From Bradyrhizobium cytisi (GTDB lineage Bacteria > Pseudomonadota > Alphaproteobacteria > Rhizobiales > Xanthobacteraceae), in assembly GCF_008123515.1 (NCBI RefSeq), contig NZ_VSSR01000021.1, positions 124,001 through 188,000 on the forward strand: DNA of 64,000 nt. Direction: 5' to 3'. Each line of letters opens with the position of its first letter. The stretch's first letter is position 1. Below the pieces are notes generated by a model. That model was given only the letters and a program-made list of their open reading frames with translations, was not told the origin of the DNA and searched no databases. The position numbers were made by a program, and so were the translations under genes. Below, piece after piece: positions 18,041-26,886 of this stretch.

Positions 18041-19567
18041 ATGCTCGGACGCATCTTCACGGTCGGTGGTTATACGCTGCTCTCGCGGCTGACGGGATTT
18101 GCCCGCGACATCATGCTCGCGGCGATCCTCGGCGCCGGCCCCGTGGCCGACGCCTTTTTTGTGGCGCTGCGGCTGCCCAATCATTTCCGCGCGATCTTTG
18201 CCGAAGGCGCCTTCAATGCCGCCTGGGTGCCGGCCTATGCCCATGTCCATGGCGAGCGCGGGGAGGGGGCGGCGCGGCTGTTCGCCGACCGCATCTTCAC
18301 GCTGCTGCTGGCCTCGCAGGTTGTGCTGCTGACCGTCGCCTGGCTGTTCATGCCGCAGGCCATGAGCATTCTGGCGCCCGGCTTCGGCGATGATGCCGAA
18401 CAGCGCAAGCTCGCGATCGAGCTGACCCGGATCACCTTTCCCTATCTGCTGCTGATCACGCTGGTGACGCTCTATGGCGGCATGCTCAACGTGATGCAGC
18501 GCTTTGCCAGCGCAGCCGCCGCGTCGATCTTCCTCAACGTCGCGATGATGATGACACTCGCGCTCGCCGCCTGGTTTCCGACCGCGGGCCACGCCGCCGC
18601 CTGGGGCGTCCTGATCTCGGGCTTCCTGCAGTATTTCCTGCTCGCAGGCGATCTCGCCCGCCATGGCGGCCTGCCGCGCTTTGCACCGCTCAGGCTCGAC
18701 GAAGACGTCCGCGGCTTCTTCAGGGCACTGGGACCTGCGACGCTGGGCTCGATGGGCACGCAGGTCGCGCTGTTCGCCGACACCATCATCGCGACCTTCC
18801 TGCCGGCGGGCGCGCTCTCGGCACTCTACTACGCCGATCGTCTCAATCAATTGCCGATCGGCGTCATCGGCATCGCGATCGGCACGGTGCTGCTGCCGGA
18901 GATGTCGCGGCGGATCACGGCCAACGACCATGACGGTGCGATGAAGGCGCAGCGCCGCGCGTTCGACTTCACGCTGCTGTTCTCGGTGCCGTTCGTCGCG
19001 GCCTTCCTCACCGTGCCCGACGAGATCATGCGCGCGCTGTTCGCCCGCGGCGCGTTCTCCAGGGACGATGCGGTTGCCGCAGGCAGCACGCTCGCGGCCT
19101 ATGCCATCGGCCTGATCCCCTTCGTGCTGATCCGCAGCGCGGTCGCAACCTTCTATGCGCGCAAGGATACCGCGACGCCGGTTCGCGCGTCGCTGTCGGG
19201 TATCGCGGTCAACGTCGCGCTGAAACTCGCTTTGATGGGATCGTTCGCCCAGATCGGCCTGGCGCTGGCAACAGCAATCGGGGTCTGGACCAATCTGCTG
19301 CTGGTGCTGTTCTTCGCCGTGCGCCGCGGCTTTCTCGTGCTGGACCGCGCCTGGCTATTGTCGCTCGCCAAATTCCTGCTGACTGGACTGATCCTCGCCG
19401 CCGCCTTCTGGCTGATCGCACGCTTTGGGGGTTCTGCGCTGGGCGCCATGCACTTCCGGGACGAAGTGATGCTGGTCCTGTTGGCCGCCGGCGGCACCAT
19501 AGTCTATGCGCTTGCGATTCTCGTATTGTTTGGCCGCAACTGGCTGGTCGCGCTGGTGCGCGGCTAG
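18041..19567 (+). CDS. murJ: Lipid II flippase MurJ (MviN)
   Basis: 508 residues with about 14 hydrophobic segments. It starts MLGRIFTVGGYTLLSRLTGFARD, where the Arg of the first helix is a conserved MurJ residue. GPVADAFFVALRLPNHFRAIFAEGAFNAAWVP is the other N-terminal signature (residues about 29-60). The mid-protein YYADRLNQLPIGVIGIAIGTVLLPEMS is also diagnostic. MurJ flips lipid II across the inner membrane for peptidoglycan synthesis and belongs to the MOP exporter superfamily. It follows the aminotransferase by 47 bases on the same strand and may be read from the same promoter. Essential in most bacteria. Confidence 0.96.
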   Translation: MLGRIFTVGGYTLLSRLTGFARDIMLAAILGAGPVADAFFVALRLPNHFRAIFAEGAFNAAWVPAYAHVHGERGEGAARLFADRIFTLLLASQVVLLTVAWLFMPQAMSILAPGFGDDAEQRKLAIELTRITFPYLLLITLVTLYGGMLNVMQRFASAAAASIFLNVAMMMTLALAAWFPTAGHAAAWGVLISGFLQYFLLAGDLARHGGLPRFAPLRLDEDVRGFFRALGPATLGSMGTQVALFADTIIATFLPAGALSALYYADRLNQLPIGVIGIAIGTVLLPEMSRRITANDHDGAMKAQRRAFDFTLLFSVPFVAAFLTVPDEIMRALFARGAFSRDDAVAAGSTLAAYAIGLIPFVLIRSAVATFYARKDTATPVRASLSGIAVNVALKLALMGSFAQIGLALATAIGVWTNLLLVLFFAVRRGFLVLDRAWLLSLAKFLLTGLILAAAFWLIARFGGSALGAMHFRDEVMLVLLAAGGTIVYALAILVLFGRNWLVALVRG

Positions 19568-19603
19568 CTCGCCTCCAGGGTGCAGCTGGCCTCCGCACAT
19601 CTC

Positions 19604-19632
19604 TTGATTTTGTACGATTGCCGTGCTATGAG
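19604..19632 (+). promoter_or_regulatory. Candidate sigma70 promoter of a short leader transcript
   Basis: TTGATT (19604-19609) and TATGAG (19627-19632) are separated by 17 bases. This is a fair match to the alphaproteobacterial housekeeping pattern. Initiation about seven bases downstream would fall at the ATG of the 25-codon frame at 19639, making it leaderless. Prediction only. Confidence 0.4.
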
Positions 19633-19638
19633 CCGCTC

Positions 19639-19716
19639 ATGATCAAATGGTCGCGCAAAGTCAACTTCTCGCACATGACCCGCTTCGGCTGGGCCGTGGA
19701 AGGAGTCGCGCGCTAG
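19639..19716 (+). CDS. Possible 25-residue leader peptide or small protein
   Basis: A frame of 25 codons beginning MIKWSRKVNF and ending VEGVAR. It has two Trp and five basic residues. Third codon positions are G or C in 21 of the 25 sense codons, like real genes here. It sits directly after a plausible promoter (19604-19632) and before a strong intrinsic terminator (19744-19777), upstream of the DUF1127 gene. No good ribosome-binding site precedes it, though a leaderless start is possible. I do not recognise the peptide. It could be an attenuator leader, an independent small protein, or a chance frame inside a small RNA. Confidence 0.35.
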   Translation: MIKWSRKVNFSHMTRFGWAVEGVAR

Positions 19717-19743
19717 GAATTCGTCGACGACATCTTTTCCACC

Positions 19744-19777
19744 AGGCCCCGCCGGCATCGGACGGGGCCTTTTGTTT
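19744..19777 (+). terminator. Strong intrinsic terminator upstream of the DUF1127 gene
   Basis: AGGCCCCG (19744-19751) pairs perfectly with CGGGGCCT (19763-19770), an inner CCG/CGG extends the hairpin, and TTTTGTTT follows. It ends any transcript from murJ or from the 19604 promoter before the DUF1127 gene at 19817, and could act as an attenuator. Confidence 0.8.
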
Positions 19778-19816
19778 GGCCACGCTTCCCTGCCGGCACG
19801 ACAGCAGGAGCGTTCG

Positions 19817-20221
19817 ATGCCACCCCAACTGACGAACACCTCACCCGGGATTGAGGGCGACGCCGCGAGGCGCGGCCTCACCCTTACGATCTTGTCGGCG
19901 AAGAGCGCAGTCGACCAAGCACTGGCAGCACGCCTCAAGGCGTCCGCTGCGGCGCTGGACGACGCTTTGCAGGATAAGGATGCTGCCGGACCAGCGGGCG
20001 GATCGACGCCAAGCGTCCCGGGCTTGCTCAGGCGATATTGGCTGGCGTTTCAGGAGCGGCGGCGGCGCCGGAGCCTGCGCGTCAACTTGCACGAGTTGAG
20101 TGACAGGGAGCTGATGGACATCGGCTTGACGCGCGGTCAAATCGACTACCTCACACCTCAGCGAGCGATCGATACGCTGAGGGATAGCACGATTTATCTC
20201 TGGAGCCGCCGTGGGATGTAG
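19817..20221 (+). CDS. DUF1127 domain protein
   Basis: 134 residues from the ATG at 19817, preceded by CAGGAG. The C-terminal part has an Arg-rich stretch (QERRRRRSLRVNL, near residue 82) followed by LHELSDRELMDIGLTRGQIDYL, the DUF1127 core. Short DUF1127 proteins in alphaproteobacteria are small Arg-rich regulators, some RNA-binding. This one has an unusually long N-terminal extension of about 75 residues, rich in Ala and Asp, of no known domain. It lies just behind a strong terminator, so expression may depend on read-through or its own promoter in the 46-base gap. Function unknown. Confidence 0.75.
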   Translation: MPPQLTNTSPGIEGDAARRGLTLTILSAKSAVDQALAARLKASAAALDDALQDKDAAGPAGGSTPSVPGLLRRYWLAFQERRRRRSLRVNLHELSDRELMDIGLTRGQIDYLTPQRAIDTLRDSTIYLWSRRGM

Positions 20222-20253
20222 CGGATTTACCGCCAGAGGCGGACATGCGTTTT

Positions 20254-20289
20254 GAGAGCAAGCAGCGGCTAGCACGGCTGCTTGTTCTC
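20254..20289 (+). terminator. Hairpin after the DUF1127 gene, no T-run
   Basis: GAGAGCAAGCAGC (20254-20266) and GCTGCTTGTTCTC (20277-20289) form a 13-bp stem with one mismatch and a ten-base loop, 33 bases after the DUF1127 stop. No T-run follows, so it may be a 3'-end stabiliser or a factor-dependent end rather than a classic terminator. Confidence 0.35.
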
Positions 20290-20472
20290 ACATGCCGTTG
20301 CATCGCGACACAACGTTTAGATAGCGCCTAAACATTTGATTAATTTAGCCGCGGCGGCTTCGACGAATCGAGCCTCTGTGGCTCCATAAATTGATGAACA
20401 ATTAACCGGGCCTCATTGATTATCGCACGCAGCACTTCGCACCGATTCATTGCCGGACAGGCTGCCAAACCC

Positions 20473-21549
20473 ATGGAAATTCAGGACGGGACGCCACGCC
20501 CCGGCAGGATGTTTCTGTCCATCGTTGTACCCTGCTACAACGAAGAGGAAGGCTTGCGCGAATTCCACCATCAGATGACGGCCGCGGCGCGCGCGCTGTG
20601 CGGTCAACGGTTCGAGCTGATCCTGGTCGATGACGGCTCGACCGACAACACCTGGAAGCTGATCAACCAACTCTCGGCGGAAGACCGCAACGTGGTCGCG
20701 GTAAGGCTCTCCCGCAACCACGGACATCAACTGGCGCTGACGGCGGGGCTTTCCACTGTGCGCGGTGACCTCGTGCTTGTCATCGACGCCGACCTGCAGG
20801 ACCCGCCGGAACTGCTGACACCGATGTACGAGATGATGGCGCGGGAAAGCGCCGACGTCGTCTACGGCCTGCGACGCAGTCGCGCCGGCGAAACCCGCTT
20901 CAAGAGGAAATCGGCCGAGGCCTTCTATCGCCTCCTCGCCCGGATCACCCGCGTCCACATCCCCGTGGATACGGGCGACTTCCGCCTGATGAGCCGCCGC
21001 ATCTCCGACCAGCTGGTGCAGATGCCGGAGCACGATCGTTTCATCCGCGGGATGGTGGCCTGGCTCGGCTACAAGCAGGTCGCCTACGAATACGACCGCA
21101 ATCCGCGTTATGCCGGCAGCACCAAATATCCGCTGGCAAAGATGATCGGCTTTGCGGCGGACGCACTGGTCAGTTTCTCGATGGTGCCGCTGCGGATTGC
21201 GACCTATGTCGGCGCGCTCCTGACCACCGTCCTCACTTTTGTCGGTATCGGTGCCGTCATCAGCTGGATCTTTTCAGGCACCGTGCCGGGATGGACCAGC
21301 CTGACCCTGCTGGTCGTGATGATCTCCTCGGTCCAGCTCCTCGTGCTCGGGCTGATCGGCGAATATGTCGGTCGCATCTACATTCAATCGAAGAACCGTC
21401 CGCTGTTCGTGATCTCGCACATTCACCGGCGCGGACGGCTGCCGCACAGCGCGACCGACGGCCGGGACGATCAGGAAACGGCGCCGTTGATGACGTTGCT
21501 GGCCCAGTCGGAATCGAACAGGCGCAGCGAAATATATGAGGCCTCCTGA
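20473..21549 (+). CDS. GtrB-like polyprenyl-phosphate glycosyltransferase (GT2) with C-terminal membrane helices
   Basis: 358 residues from the ATG at 20473; an in-frame ATT-type start upstream adds nothing recognisable. The catalytic GT-A domain spans about residues 10-240 with IVVPCYNEEEGL, LVDDGSTDNTW, NHGHQLALTAGL and DADLQDPPE (the DXD motif). RFIRGMVAWLGYKQ follows. Two transmembrane helices lie near residues 240-315. This layout is that of GtrB, ArnC and dolichol-phosphate mannose synthases, which load a sugar onto undecaprenyl phosphate for later transfer in the periplasm. The stop overlaps the methyltransferase start (TGATG). The GT-C-like protein at 22177 could be the enzyme that uses the product; that link is inference. 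Confidence 0.88.
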   Translation: MEIQDGTPRPGRMFLSIVVPCYNEEEGLREFHHQMTAAARALCGQRFELILVDDGSTDNTWKLINQLSAEDRNVVAVRLSRNHGHQLALTAGLSTVRGDLVLVIDADLQDPPELLTPMYEMMARESADVVYGLRRSRAGETRFKRKSAEAFYRLLARITRVHIPVDTGDFRLMSRRISDQLVQMPEHDRFIRGMVAWLGYKQVAYEYDRNPRYAGSTKYPLAKMIGFAADALVSFSMVPLRIATYVGALLTTVLTFVGIGAVISWIFSGTVPGWTSLTLLVVMISSVQLLVLGLIGEYVGRIYIQSKNRPLFVISHIHRRGRLPHSATDGRDDQETAPLMTLLAQSESNRRSEIYEAS

Positions 21550-22151
21550 TGAAGGCGATGATCCTGAGCCATCCCGTCCTCTATCAGGCCTATCAGGCTG
21601 CCGGCGGCTTCTTCGGCGCGCGGGTCAAGGCGATCGCGGATTACCTGACCATGCGGCCGGGCATGCGGGTGATCGACATCGGGTGCGGACCGGGTCATAT
21701 CCTGCAATATCTGCCCGAAGGCACCAACTATAACGGCTTCGACATCGACGAAACCTATATCGCCTACGCGAAGCGATCGTTCGGCCATCTCGGCACCTTT
21801 CATTGCCGTTATTTCGATGCCGCCGCCGCCCGGGAATTCGCCGGCGCAGACCTCGTCATGATGAACGGCGTCTTGCACCATATCGGCGACGAAGATCTGA
21901 GGTCCACGCTCGCCAACATCCGCGACGTCCTGAGAGACGACGGCGTCCTGTTTACGACCGATCCCTGCTATCGCGAAGGCCAGTCGCCGATCGCGAAATG
22001 GCTGCTCGACAACGACCGCGGCGAGTTCATCCGCGATCAGGACGGCTACTCCAGGGTGCTCGGCAACGCGTTTGCGAGGGTGAAGCTCGCCATCCGAGAA
22101 GACTTGTCGCGCCTGCCCTATACGTTCGCCATCGGCGTCGCACAGAAATAA
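21549..22151 (+). CDS. Class I SAM-dependent methyltransferase
   Basis: 200 residues. The SAM-binding motif I is VIDIGCGPGHIL (about residues 41-52), followed by GFDIDETYIAYAK (motif II) and DLVMMNGVLHHIGDEDL (motif IV). This is the Methyltransf_11/25 family. The start ATG overlaps the last base of the glycosyltransferase stop, so translation is coupled. The short chain and its partner suggest methylation of a sugar, lipid carrier or small molecule in the polysaccharide pathway, but the substrate is not readable. It converges with the membrane protein at 22177 with 25 bases between the ends. Confidence 0.82.
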   Translation: MKAMILSHPVLYQAYQAAGGFFGARVKAIADYLTMRPGMRVIDIGCGPGHILQYLPEGTNYNGFDIDETYIAYAKRSFGHLGTFHCRYFDAAAAREFAGADLVMMNGVLHHIGDEDLRSTLANIRDVLRDDGVLFTTDPCYREGQSPIAKWLLDNDRGEFIRDQDGYSRVLGNAFARVKLAIREDLSRLPYTFAIGVAQK

Positions 22152-22176
22152 CGGCCGGCGCGCCGGCTAACACGGA

Positions 22177-23718
22177 TCATTCAGTCCGGCGCAGGATGTC
22201 GATCCCCTCGACGGATCGTACCAGCGAATACGGTTTGAGAAGTTGCGACAGTTCGGCATCGGCGCGCACCCAGTCCCCCCATCCGTCGCGCAGATTGTCA
22301 ACCAGGACGATGTCGGGCGGCAATTTCCTGAAATCCTCGATCAACCATTTGCGCTCGAGCGCCAGATAGTCGTTCAGCCGGGCGGCCGTCGCGGCGTCGA
22401 CCGAGGTCTTTTCGCGCGTCAGCCGCCCGAATACCCTAAGCCACAGATTCTCCTGACGAGAAACCCAGACGCCGCCGACATCCCGCACCAGCGGGTGACC
22501 AATGGCGGCCTCGCCGCTCAGCACGAGGATCCGCGGATGCGGCATGAGACCCTCGATGGCTTCCCTGACCGGCCCGACATAGACTTTGCCGTTGAACCAT
22601 TGCGCGCCGAACAAGAAGGTCGCGGCCAGGATCAGCGGCGCCGCCAGGCCAAGGCGGCGGCGCGACGGCGCGTCGCCCGCGACCAGCAGCGCGTATCCCA
22701 TCGCGAGCATGGCGACCGCCACCATCGGATAGGAATGATAGGCCCAGCCGCGCCGCTGCAGGAAAAACGAGATCGCAAAGCCGCCAGCGGCAAGAACAGC
22801 CGCAACCAGCAGCGAGTCGGGCGTTCGTCCCCACGTCGTCAACAGCACCGACAGCATTGCGACGGCGAAGAGCAGCGAGGCCGCATTCAGGAAGATGACG
22901 GAGAGCGGCATCGACCAGGACAGATACGTATCGCGCACCAGCGGATAGGTCACCGTGAAATATTCGGGATAGAGGAGGTAGGTGCCGATACTGACGGCGG
23001 CTACCAGCACGCCCGCGATGATGTTTTCCGGCGCAAACAACACAAGCCACGAACGCGCGCGAACGGCGCTCGCCAGCATGCACAACGCCACCGGCACAGC
23101 GAAGAACGGCTTGAAGGCGAGCGTGATCCCGGCTCCCAAGCCGGCAATCAGGATCGCCCACAGCGGAACCGAAACGCGATCGCTGCGCAGTGCATAAACC
23201 GCGAGCGCAGGCAGGAAGGTCAGCGTAGCCATATGTTCGCGCTGGCCGAACACGTGCATTGGCAAGAGGGTCACGACGGCCGCGGCCCAGACCGCGAACG
23301 GTCCCCAGTTCGCCTGAGCCCATGCCGGCGACAGCCGCACGATCCGCGACACGGCATAGAGCGAAGCTACCGCCAGCAGCAGAAGCTGAACATCGATGAC
23401 GTGTCTCGGATCGACGCCGAGCAGGCGGCCCAGCGCAACGCCGGGGAGATAGGCAAACGCCGCCATCGGCGGATTGATCTCGATAATATCGCCGTAGAGG
23501 TGCTGGCCATCCAGCATGCGCTCGCCGACCACGAGCAACCAGCTGACGTCGGTATTCAGCGGAACGAACTCCCGCATCAGGAGTGCGAGCCCAAACACGG
23601 CGCCGATCAGCAGCCAGGGCGTCGGGGCCGACCGTTCGCGGTCATGCGGGCTGACATGCGCCTGGCGGGAAACGTCTGCGATCTTCGAACTGCTCTCCGA
23701 ACTCATGTCCAAACTCAT
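22177..23718 (-). CDS. GT-C/PMT-like polytopic membrane protein, probable glycosyltransferase
   Basis: 513 residues with about 11 hydrophobic segments over residues 35-375 and a soluble C-terminal part of about 130 residues. The first loop has NTDVSWLLVVGERMLDGQHLYGDIIEINPP. The acidic residue pair (TD, EINPP) is in the place of the catalytic loop-1 aspartate and the ExNPP element of lipid-carrier-dependent GT-C transferases such as ArnT and PMT. It would transfer a sugar from a polyprenyl phosphate on the periplasmic side. The GtrB-like gene next door makes such a donor. The ATG at 23706 is an alternative start. Function is inferred from topology and context. Confidence 0.65.
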   Translation of the reverse strand: MSLDMSSESSSKIADVSRQAHVSPHDRERSAPTPWLLIGAVFGLALLMREFVPLNTDVSWLLVVGERMLDGQHLYGDIIEINPPMAAFAYLPGVALGRLLGVDPRHVIDVQLLLLAVASLYAVSRIVRLSPAWAQANWGPFAVWAAAVVTLLPMHVFGQREHMATLTFLPALAVYALRSDRVSVPLWAILIAGLGAGITLAFKPFFAVPVALCMLASAVRARSWLVLFAPENIIAGVLVAAVSIGTYLLYPEYFTVTYPLVRDTYLSWSMPLSVIFLNAASLLFAVAMLSVLLTTWGRTPDSLLVAAVLAAGGFAISFFLQRRGWAYHSYPMVAVAMLAMGYALLVAGDAPSRRRLGLAAPLILAATFLFGAQWFNGKVYVGPVREAIEGLMPHPRILVLSGEAAIGHPLVRDVGGVWVSRQENLWLRVFGRLTREKTSVDAATAARLNDYLALERKWLIEDFRKLPPDIVLVDNLRDGWGDWVRADAELSQLLKPYSLVRSVEGIDILRRTE

Positions 23719-23993
23719 GGGCCTATCCTGCGAGGAAACGCAGCCACGCTACCCGAGGTGCGTTAACGAGTGACTTTCGCGCCAAACTACAGCGCGGTCG
23801 GAGTGCCTGAAGAGTTCGATGGCAATTTTGGGGCTTGATTGAACGAACGTAGGGCGTGGAAAGCCCTGGAAGGCACACTGCTGCACGATCTCCAAAGATG
23901 CCACTTATGGGGGCGAATTCCTAAAGCCATTTGCGCTCTCCCTCGTTCCACGGCAATATGGTTGGCAAAACAACCATAGGACGGGACAAGACA

Positions 23994-26303
23994 ATGGCGG
24001 CTCCCATCAAGTTCGGCGTTGGCCAAAGCGTGCTGCGCAAGGAGGACGACGCGCTGATTCGCGGCAAGGGCCGCTATACCGACGATTACGCGCCGCAGGC
24101 CGCGCTTCGCTGCCTGATGCTGCGCTCGCCGCACGCGCATGCCAAGTTCACCATCGATGCGGCCCGCGCCCGCACCCTTCCCGGGGTGGCGCTGATCCTG
24201 ACCGCCGCTGAGGTTGCGGATCTCGGCAATCTGCCCTGCCTGTTCAATCTCGAGACCGATCCCTTCACCGGCCCGCCTTACCCGATCCTTGCCAAGGACG
24301 AGGTGCGCCATGTCGGCGATTCCGTCGCCTTCGTCGTCGCCGAGACCATCGATCAGGCCCGCGACGCGATCGAGGCGATCGAGGTCAAATGGTCGCCGCT
24401 GCCATCGGTGACCGGCCTCGTCAACGCCGTCAAGAAGGGCGCGCCGCAGGTCTGGCCGGACAAGCCCGGCAACGTGCTGTTCGATGTCTCGATCGGCGAC
24501 AAGGCCGCCACTGAAGCTGCGTTCGCCAAGGCGCATACGGTCGCCGAGATCTCCATCGTCAATCCGCGCGTGGTCGCGAGCTTCATGGAGACGCGCGCGG
24601 CGGTCTGCGAATACGACGCCAAGAACGATCATCTCACGCTGACAATCGGCAGCCAGGGCAGCCACCGCCTGCGCGACATCCTGTGTCAGAACGTGCTGAA
24701 TATCCCGACCGAGAAGATGCGGGTGATCTGCCCCGATGTCGGCGGCGGCTTTGGCACGAAACTGTTTCCCTATCGTGAATACGCCCTGGTGGCGGTCGCG
24801 GCGCGCAAGCTGAAGAAGGCGGTGAAGTGGTCGGCCGACCGCTCCGAGCACTTCGTGGGCGACGCGCAGGGGCGTGACAACGTCACCACCGCGAAGATGG
24901 CGCTGGCCGAGGACGGCAAGTTCCTCGCGATGGATTGCGACCTGATGGGCGACATGGGCGCCTATCTCTCGACCTTCGGGCCCTACATCCCGCATGGCGG
25001 CGCCGGCATGCTGCCGGGCCTCTACGACATCCGGGCGTTCCACTGCCGGGTGCGCACCATCTTCACCAACAGCGTGCCGGTCGATGCGTACCGCGGCGCG
25101 GGCCGCCCTGAAGCGGCCTACGTGATCGAGCGCCTGGTCGATGCCTGCGCGCGAAAACTCGACATGACGCCGGATGCGATCCGCCGCAAGAATTTCATCC
25201 AGCCGAAAGCGCTGCCCTACAAGACCGCAACCGGCAAAGTCTACGATTCCGGCGACTTCGCCGCGCACCTGAAGCGCGCGATGGAGATCGCCGACTGGAA
25301 GGAGTTTCCCAAGCGCGCCAAGGCGGCCAAGAAGAATGGCCTGATCCGCGGCATCGGGCTTGCGAGCTATGTCGAGGTCTGCGGCGTGATGGGGGAAGAA
25401 ACCGCCAATGTGCGGCTCGACCCCAATGGCGACGTCACCGTCTTGATCGGCACCCAATCAAGCGGGCAGGGCCACCAGACGGCTTACGCGCAGATCGTCG
25501 CCGAACAGTTCGGCTTGCCGCCGGAGCGCGTGCACGTCCGTCAGGGCGACACCGCCGAGATTGCGACCGGCCTCGGGACAGGCGGTTCGGCCTCGATTCC
25601 CACAGGGGGCGTCTGCGTCGAGCGCGCCTCGAGCGAGCTAGGCAACAAGCTGAAGGAGTTCGCCGCGCAAGCACTGGAGGCGAGCGTCGGCGACCTTGAA
25701 ATCACCGACGGCGTGATCCGCATCGCCGGCACCGACCGCTCGATCTCGTTTGCCGATTTGGCCAAGCGGCCCGGCGCCGATCCATCGAAGTTGAACGGCA
25801 GCGCGACCTTTGCCAGCGCTGACGGCACCTATCCCAACGGCACGCATCTGGCGGAGGTCGAGATCGATCCGGCCACCGGCATCATCAAAATCGTCAACTA
25901 TGTGATCGTCGACGATTTCGGCAAGACGCTCAATCCGCTGCTGCTTGCGGGGCAGGTGCATGGCGGTGCCATGCAGGGCATCGGCCAAGCGCTGATGGAG
26001 CAGGTGATCTACGGCGCGGGTGACGGCCAGCTCATCACTGCCACCTACATGGATTACGCGCTGCCGCGGGCGGCCGACGGCCCGTCCTTCGTGTTCGAGA
26101 CCGCCAACGTCCCCTGCACCACCAATCCGATGGGAGTGAAGGGCGCGGGCGAGGCCGGCGCGATCGGCTCCTGTCCGGCGGTCGTCAACGCCATCGTCGA
26201 TGGGCTTTGGCGCGAATACAAGATCGACCACATCGACATGCCGGCGACACCGGAACGTGTTTGGATCGCGATCAACGAGCATCATCGTCGCCATAGCCTG
26301 TAA
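23994..26303 (+). CDS. Molybdenum hydroxylase large subunit, form II CoxL-like
   Basis: 769 residues from the ATG at 23994. It belongs to the xanthine dehydrogenase/aldehyde oxidase molybdopterin-binding family. Family signatures are VGQSVLRKEDDALIRGKGRYTDD at the N-terminus, DVGGGFGTK, GQGHQTAYAQIVAEQ and GTGGSASIPTGG. KGAGEAGAIGS carries the catalytic Glu near the C-terminus. The active-site loop is AYRGAGR (encoded at 25086-25106), the form II variant; true CO dehydrogenases carry AYRCSFR. It probably oxidises an aldehyde or N-heterocycle. The [2Fe-2S] and FAD subunits that normally accompany it are absent nearby; a cytochrome c' gene follows after 99 bases. Confidence 0.88.
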   Translation: MAAPIKFGVGQSVLRKEDDALIRGKGRYTDDYAPQAALRCLMLRSPHAHAKFTIDAARARTLPGVALILTAAEVADLGNLPCLFNLETDPFTGPPYPILAKDEVRHVGDSVAFVVAETIDQARDAIEAIEVKWSPLPSVTGLVNAVKKGAPQVWPDKPGNVLFDVSIGDKAATEAAFAKAHTVAEISIVNPRVVASFMETRAAVCEYDAKNDHLTLTIGSQGSHRLRDILCQNVLNIPTEKMRVICPDVGGGFGTKLFPYREYALVAVAARKLKKAVKWSADRSEHFVGDAQGRDNVTTAKMALAEDGKFLAMDCDLMGDMGAYLSTFGPYIPHGGAGMLPGLYDIRAFHCRVRTIFTNSVPVDAYRGAGRPEAAYVIERLVDACARKLDMTPDAIRRKNFIQPKALPYKTATGKVYDSGDFAAHLKRAMEIADWKEFPKRAKAAKKNGLIRGIGLASYVEVCGVMGEETANVRLDPNGDVTVLIGTQSSGQGHQTAYAQIVAEQFGLPPERVHVRQGDTAEIATGLGTGGSASIPTGGVCVERASSELGNKLKEFAAQALEASVGDLEITDGVIRIAGTDRSISFADLAKRPGADPSKLNGSATFASADGTYPNGTHLAEVEIDPATGIIKIVNYVIVDDFGKTLNPLLLAGQVHGGAMQGIGQALMEQVIYGAGDGQLITATYMDYALPRAADGPSFVFETANVPCTTNPMGVKGAGEAGAIGSCPAVVNAIVDGLWREYKIDHIDMPATPERVWIAINEHHRRHSL

Positions 26304-26402
26304 AGCTTGGCCCCCCGCGGCGGGAATAATCGGCCGCCGCCGGGTTCTAACCATGAATGACCTTCCCCCCAAAACCGACTTGCGAGCCGGAGAAACAAGC
26401 CG

Positions 26403-26852
26403 ATGAAACGAATTTTGATTGTCGCGGGCACCCTCATTCTGGGTGCGGGCGCCGTCATGGCCCAGCAGGAGATTGCCGTCCAGCAGGACAACCTGATGCG
26501 CTCGCAGGCCAAGAGCATGTACGGCGTGATCCTCAAGATGACGAAGGGCGAAATCCCCTACGATCAGAAGGCCGTCGACGCGGCGATCGCCAGTCTCGAG
26601 GCCGACGTCGCCAAGATCGCAAAGACCTTCGAGGTCAATCCCAAGCAGGACGTGGTCAACGCAACTTACGGTGCTTCGCCCAAGGTCTGGCAGAACAAGG
26701 CCGATTTCGACTCCAAGATCCCGCCGGTGCAGAAGGCGATCGCCGAGGTCAAGGGCAAGATCACCGATGTGGCGAGCCTGAAGGCCGCCTACACTGCGAT
26801 GAATGATCGCTGCACCGACTGTCACGAGACGTATCGGCTGAAGCTGAAGTAG
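26403..26852 (+). CDS. Cytochrome c' / c556 family periplasmic protein
   Basis: 149 residues. An N-terminal signal peptide ends around VMAQQ (residues 19-22). A four-helix-bundle cytochrome of the c'/c556 type is indicated by the length and by the single haem-binding motif at the extreme C-terminus, Cys137-x2-Cys140-His141 (CTDCH), a placement specific to this family. Met32 in NLMRSQAK is a candidate sixth ligand. It would carry electrons or bind small gaseous ligands in the periplasm. The gene follows the CoxL-like subunit by 99 bases on the same strand and may be cotranscribed; whether it accepts its electrons is unknown. Confidence 0.9.
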   Translation: MKRILIVAGTLILGAGAVMAQQEIAVQQDNLMRSQAKSMYGVILKMTKGEIPYDQKAVDAAIASLEADVAKIAKTFEVNPKQDVVNATYGASPKVWQNKADFDSKIPPVQKAIAEVKGKITDVASLKAAYTAMNDRCTDCHETYRLKLK

Positions 26853-26886
26853 AGCGGCGCGGGCGCATCACTACAAGTTCGGTGTC

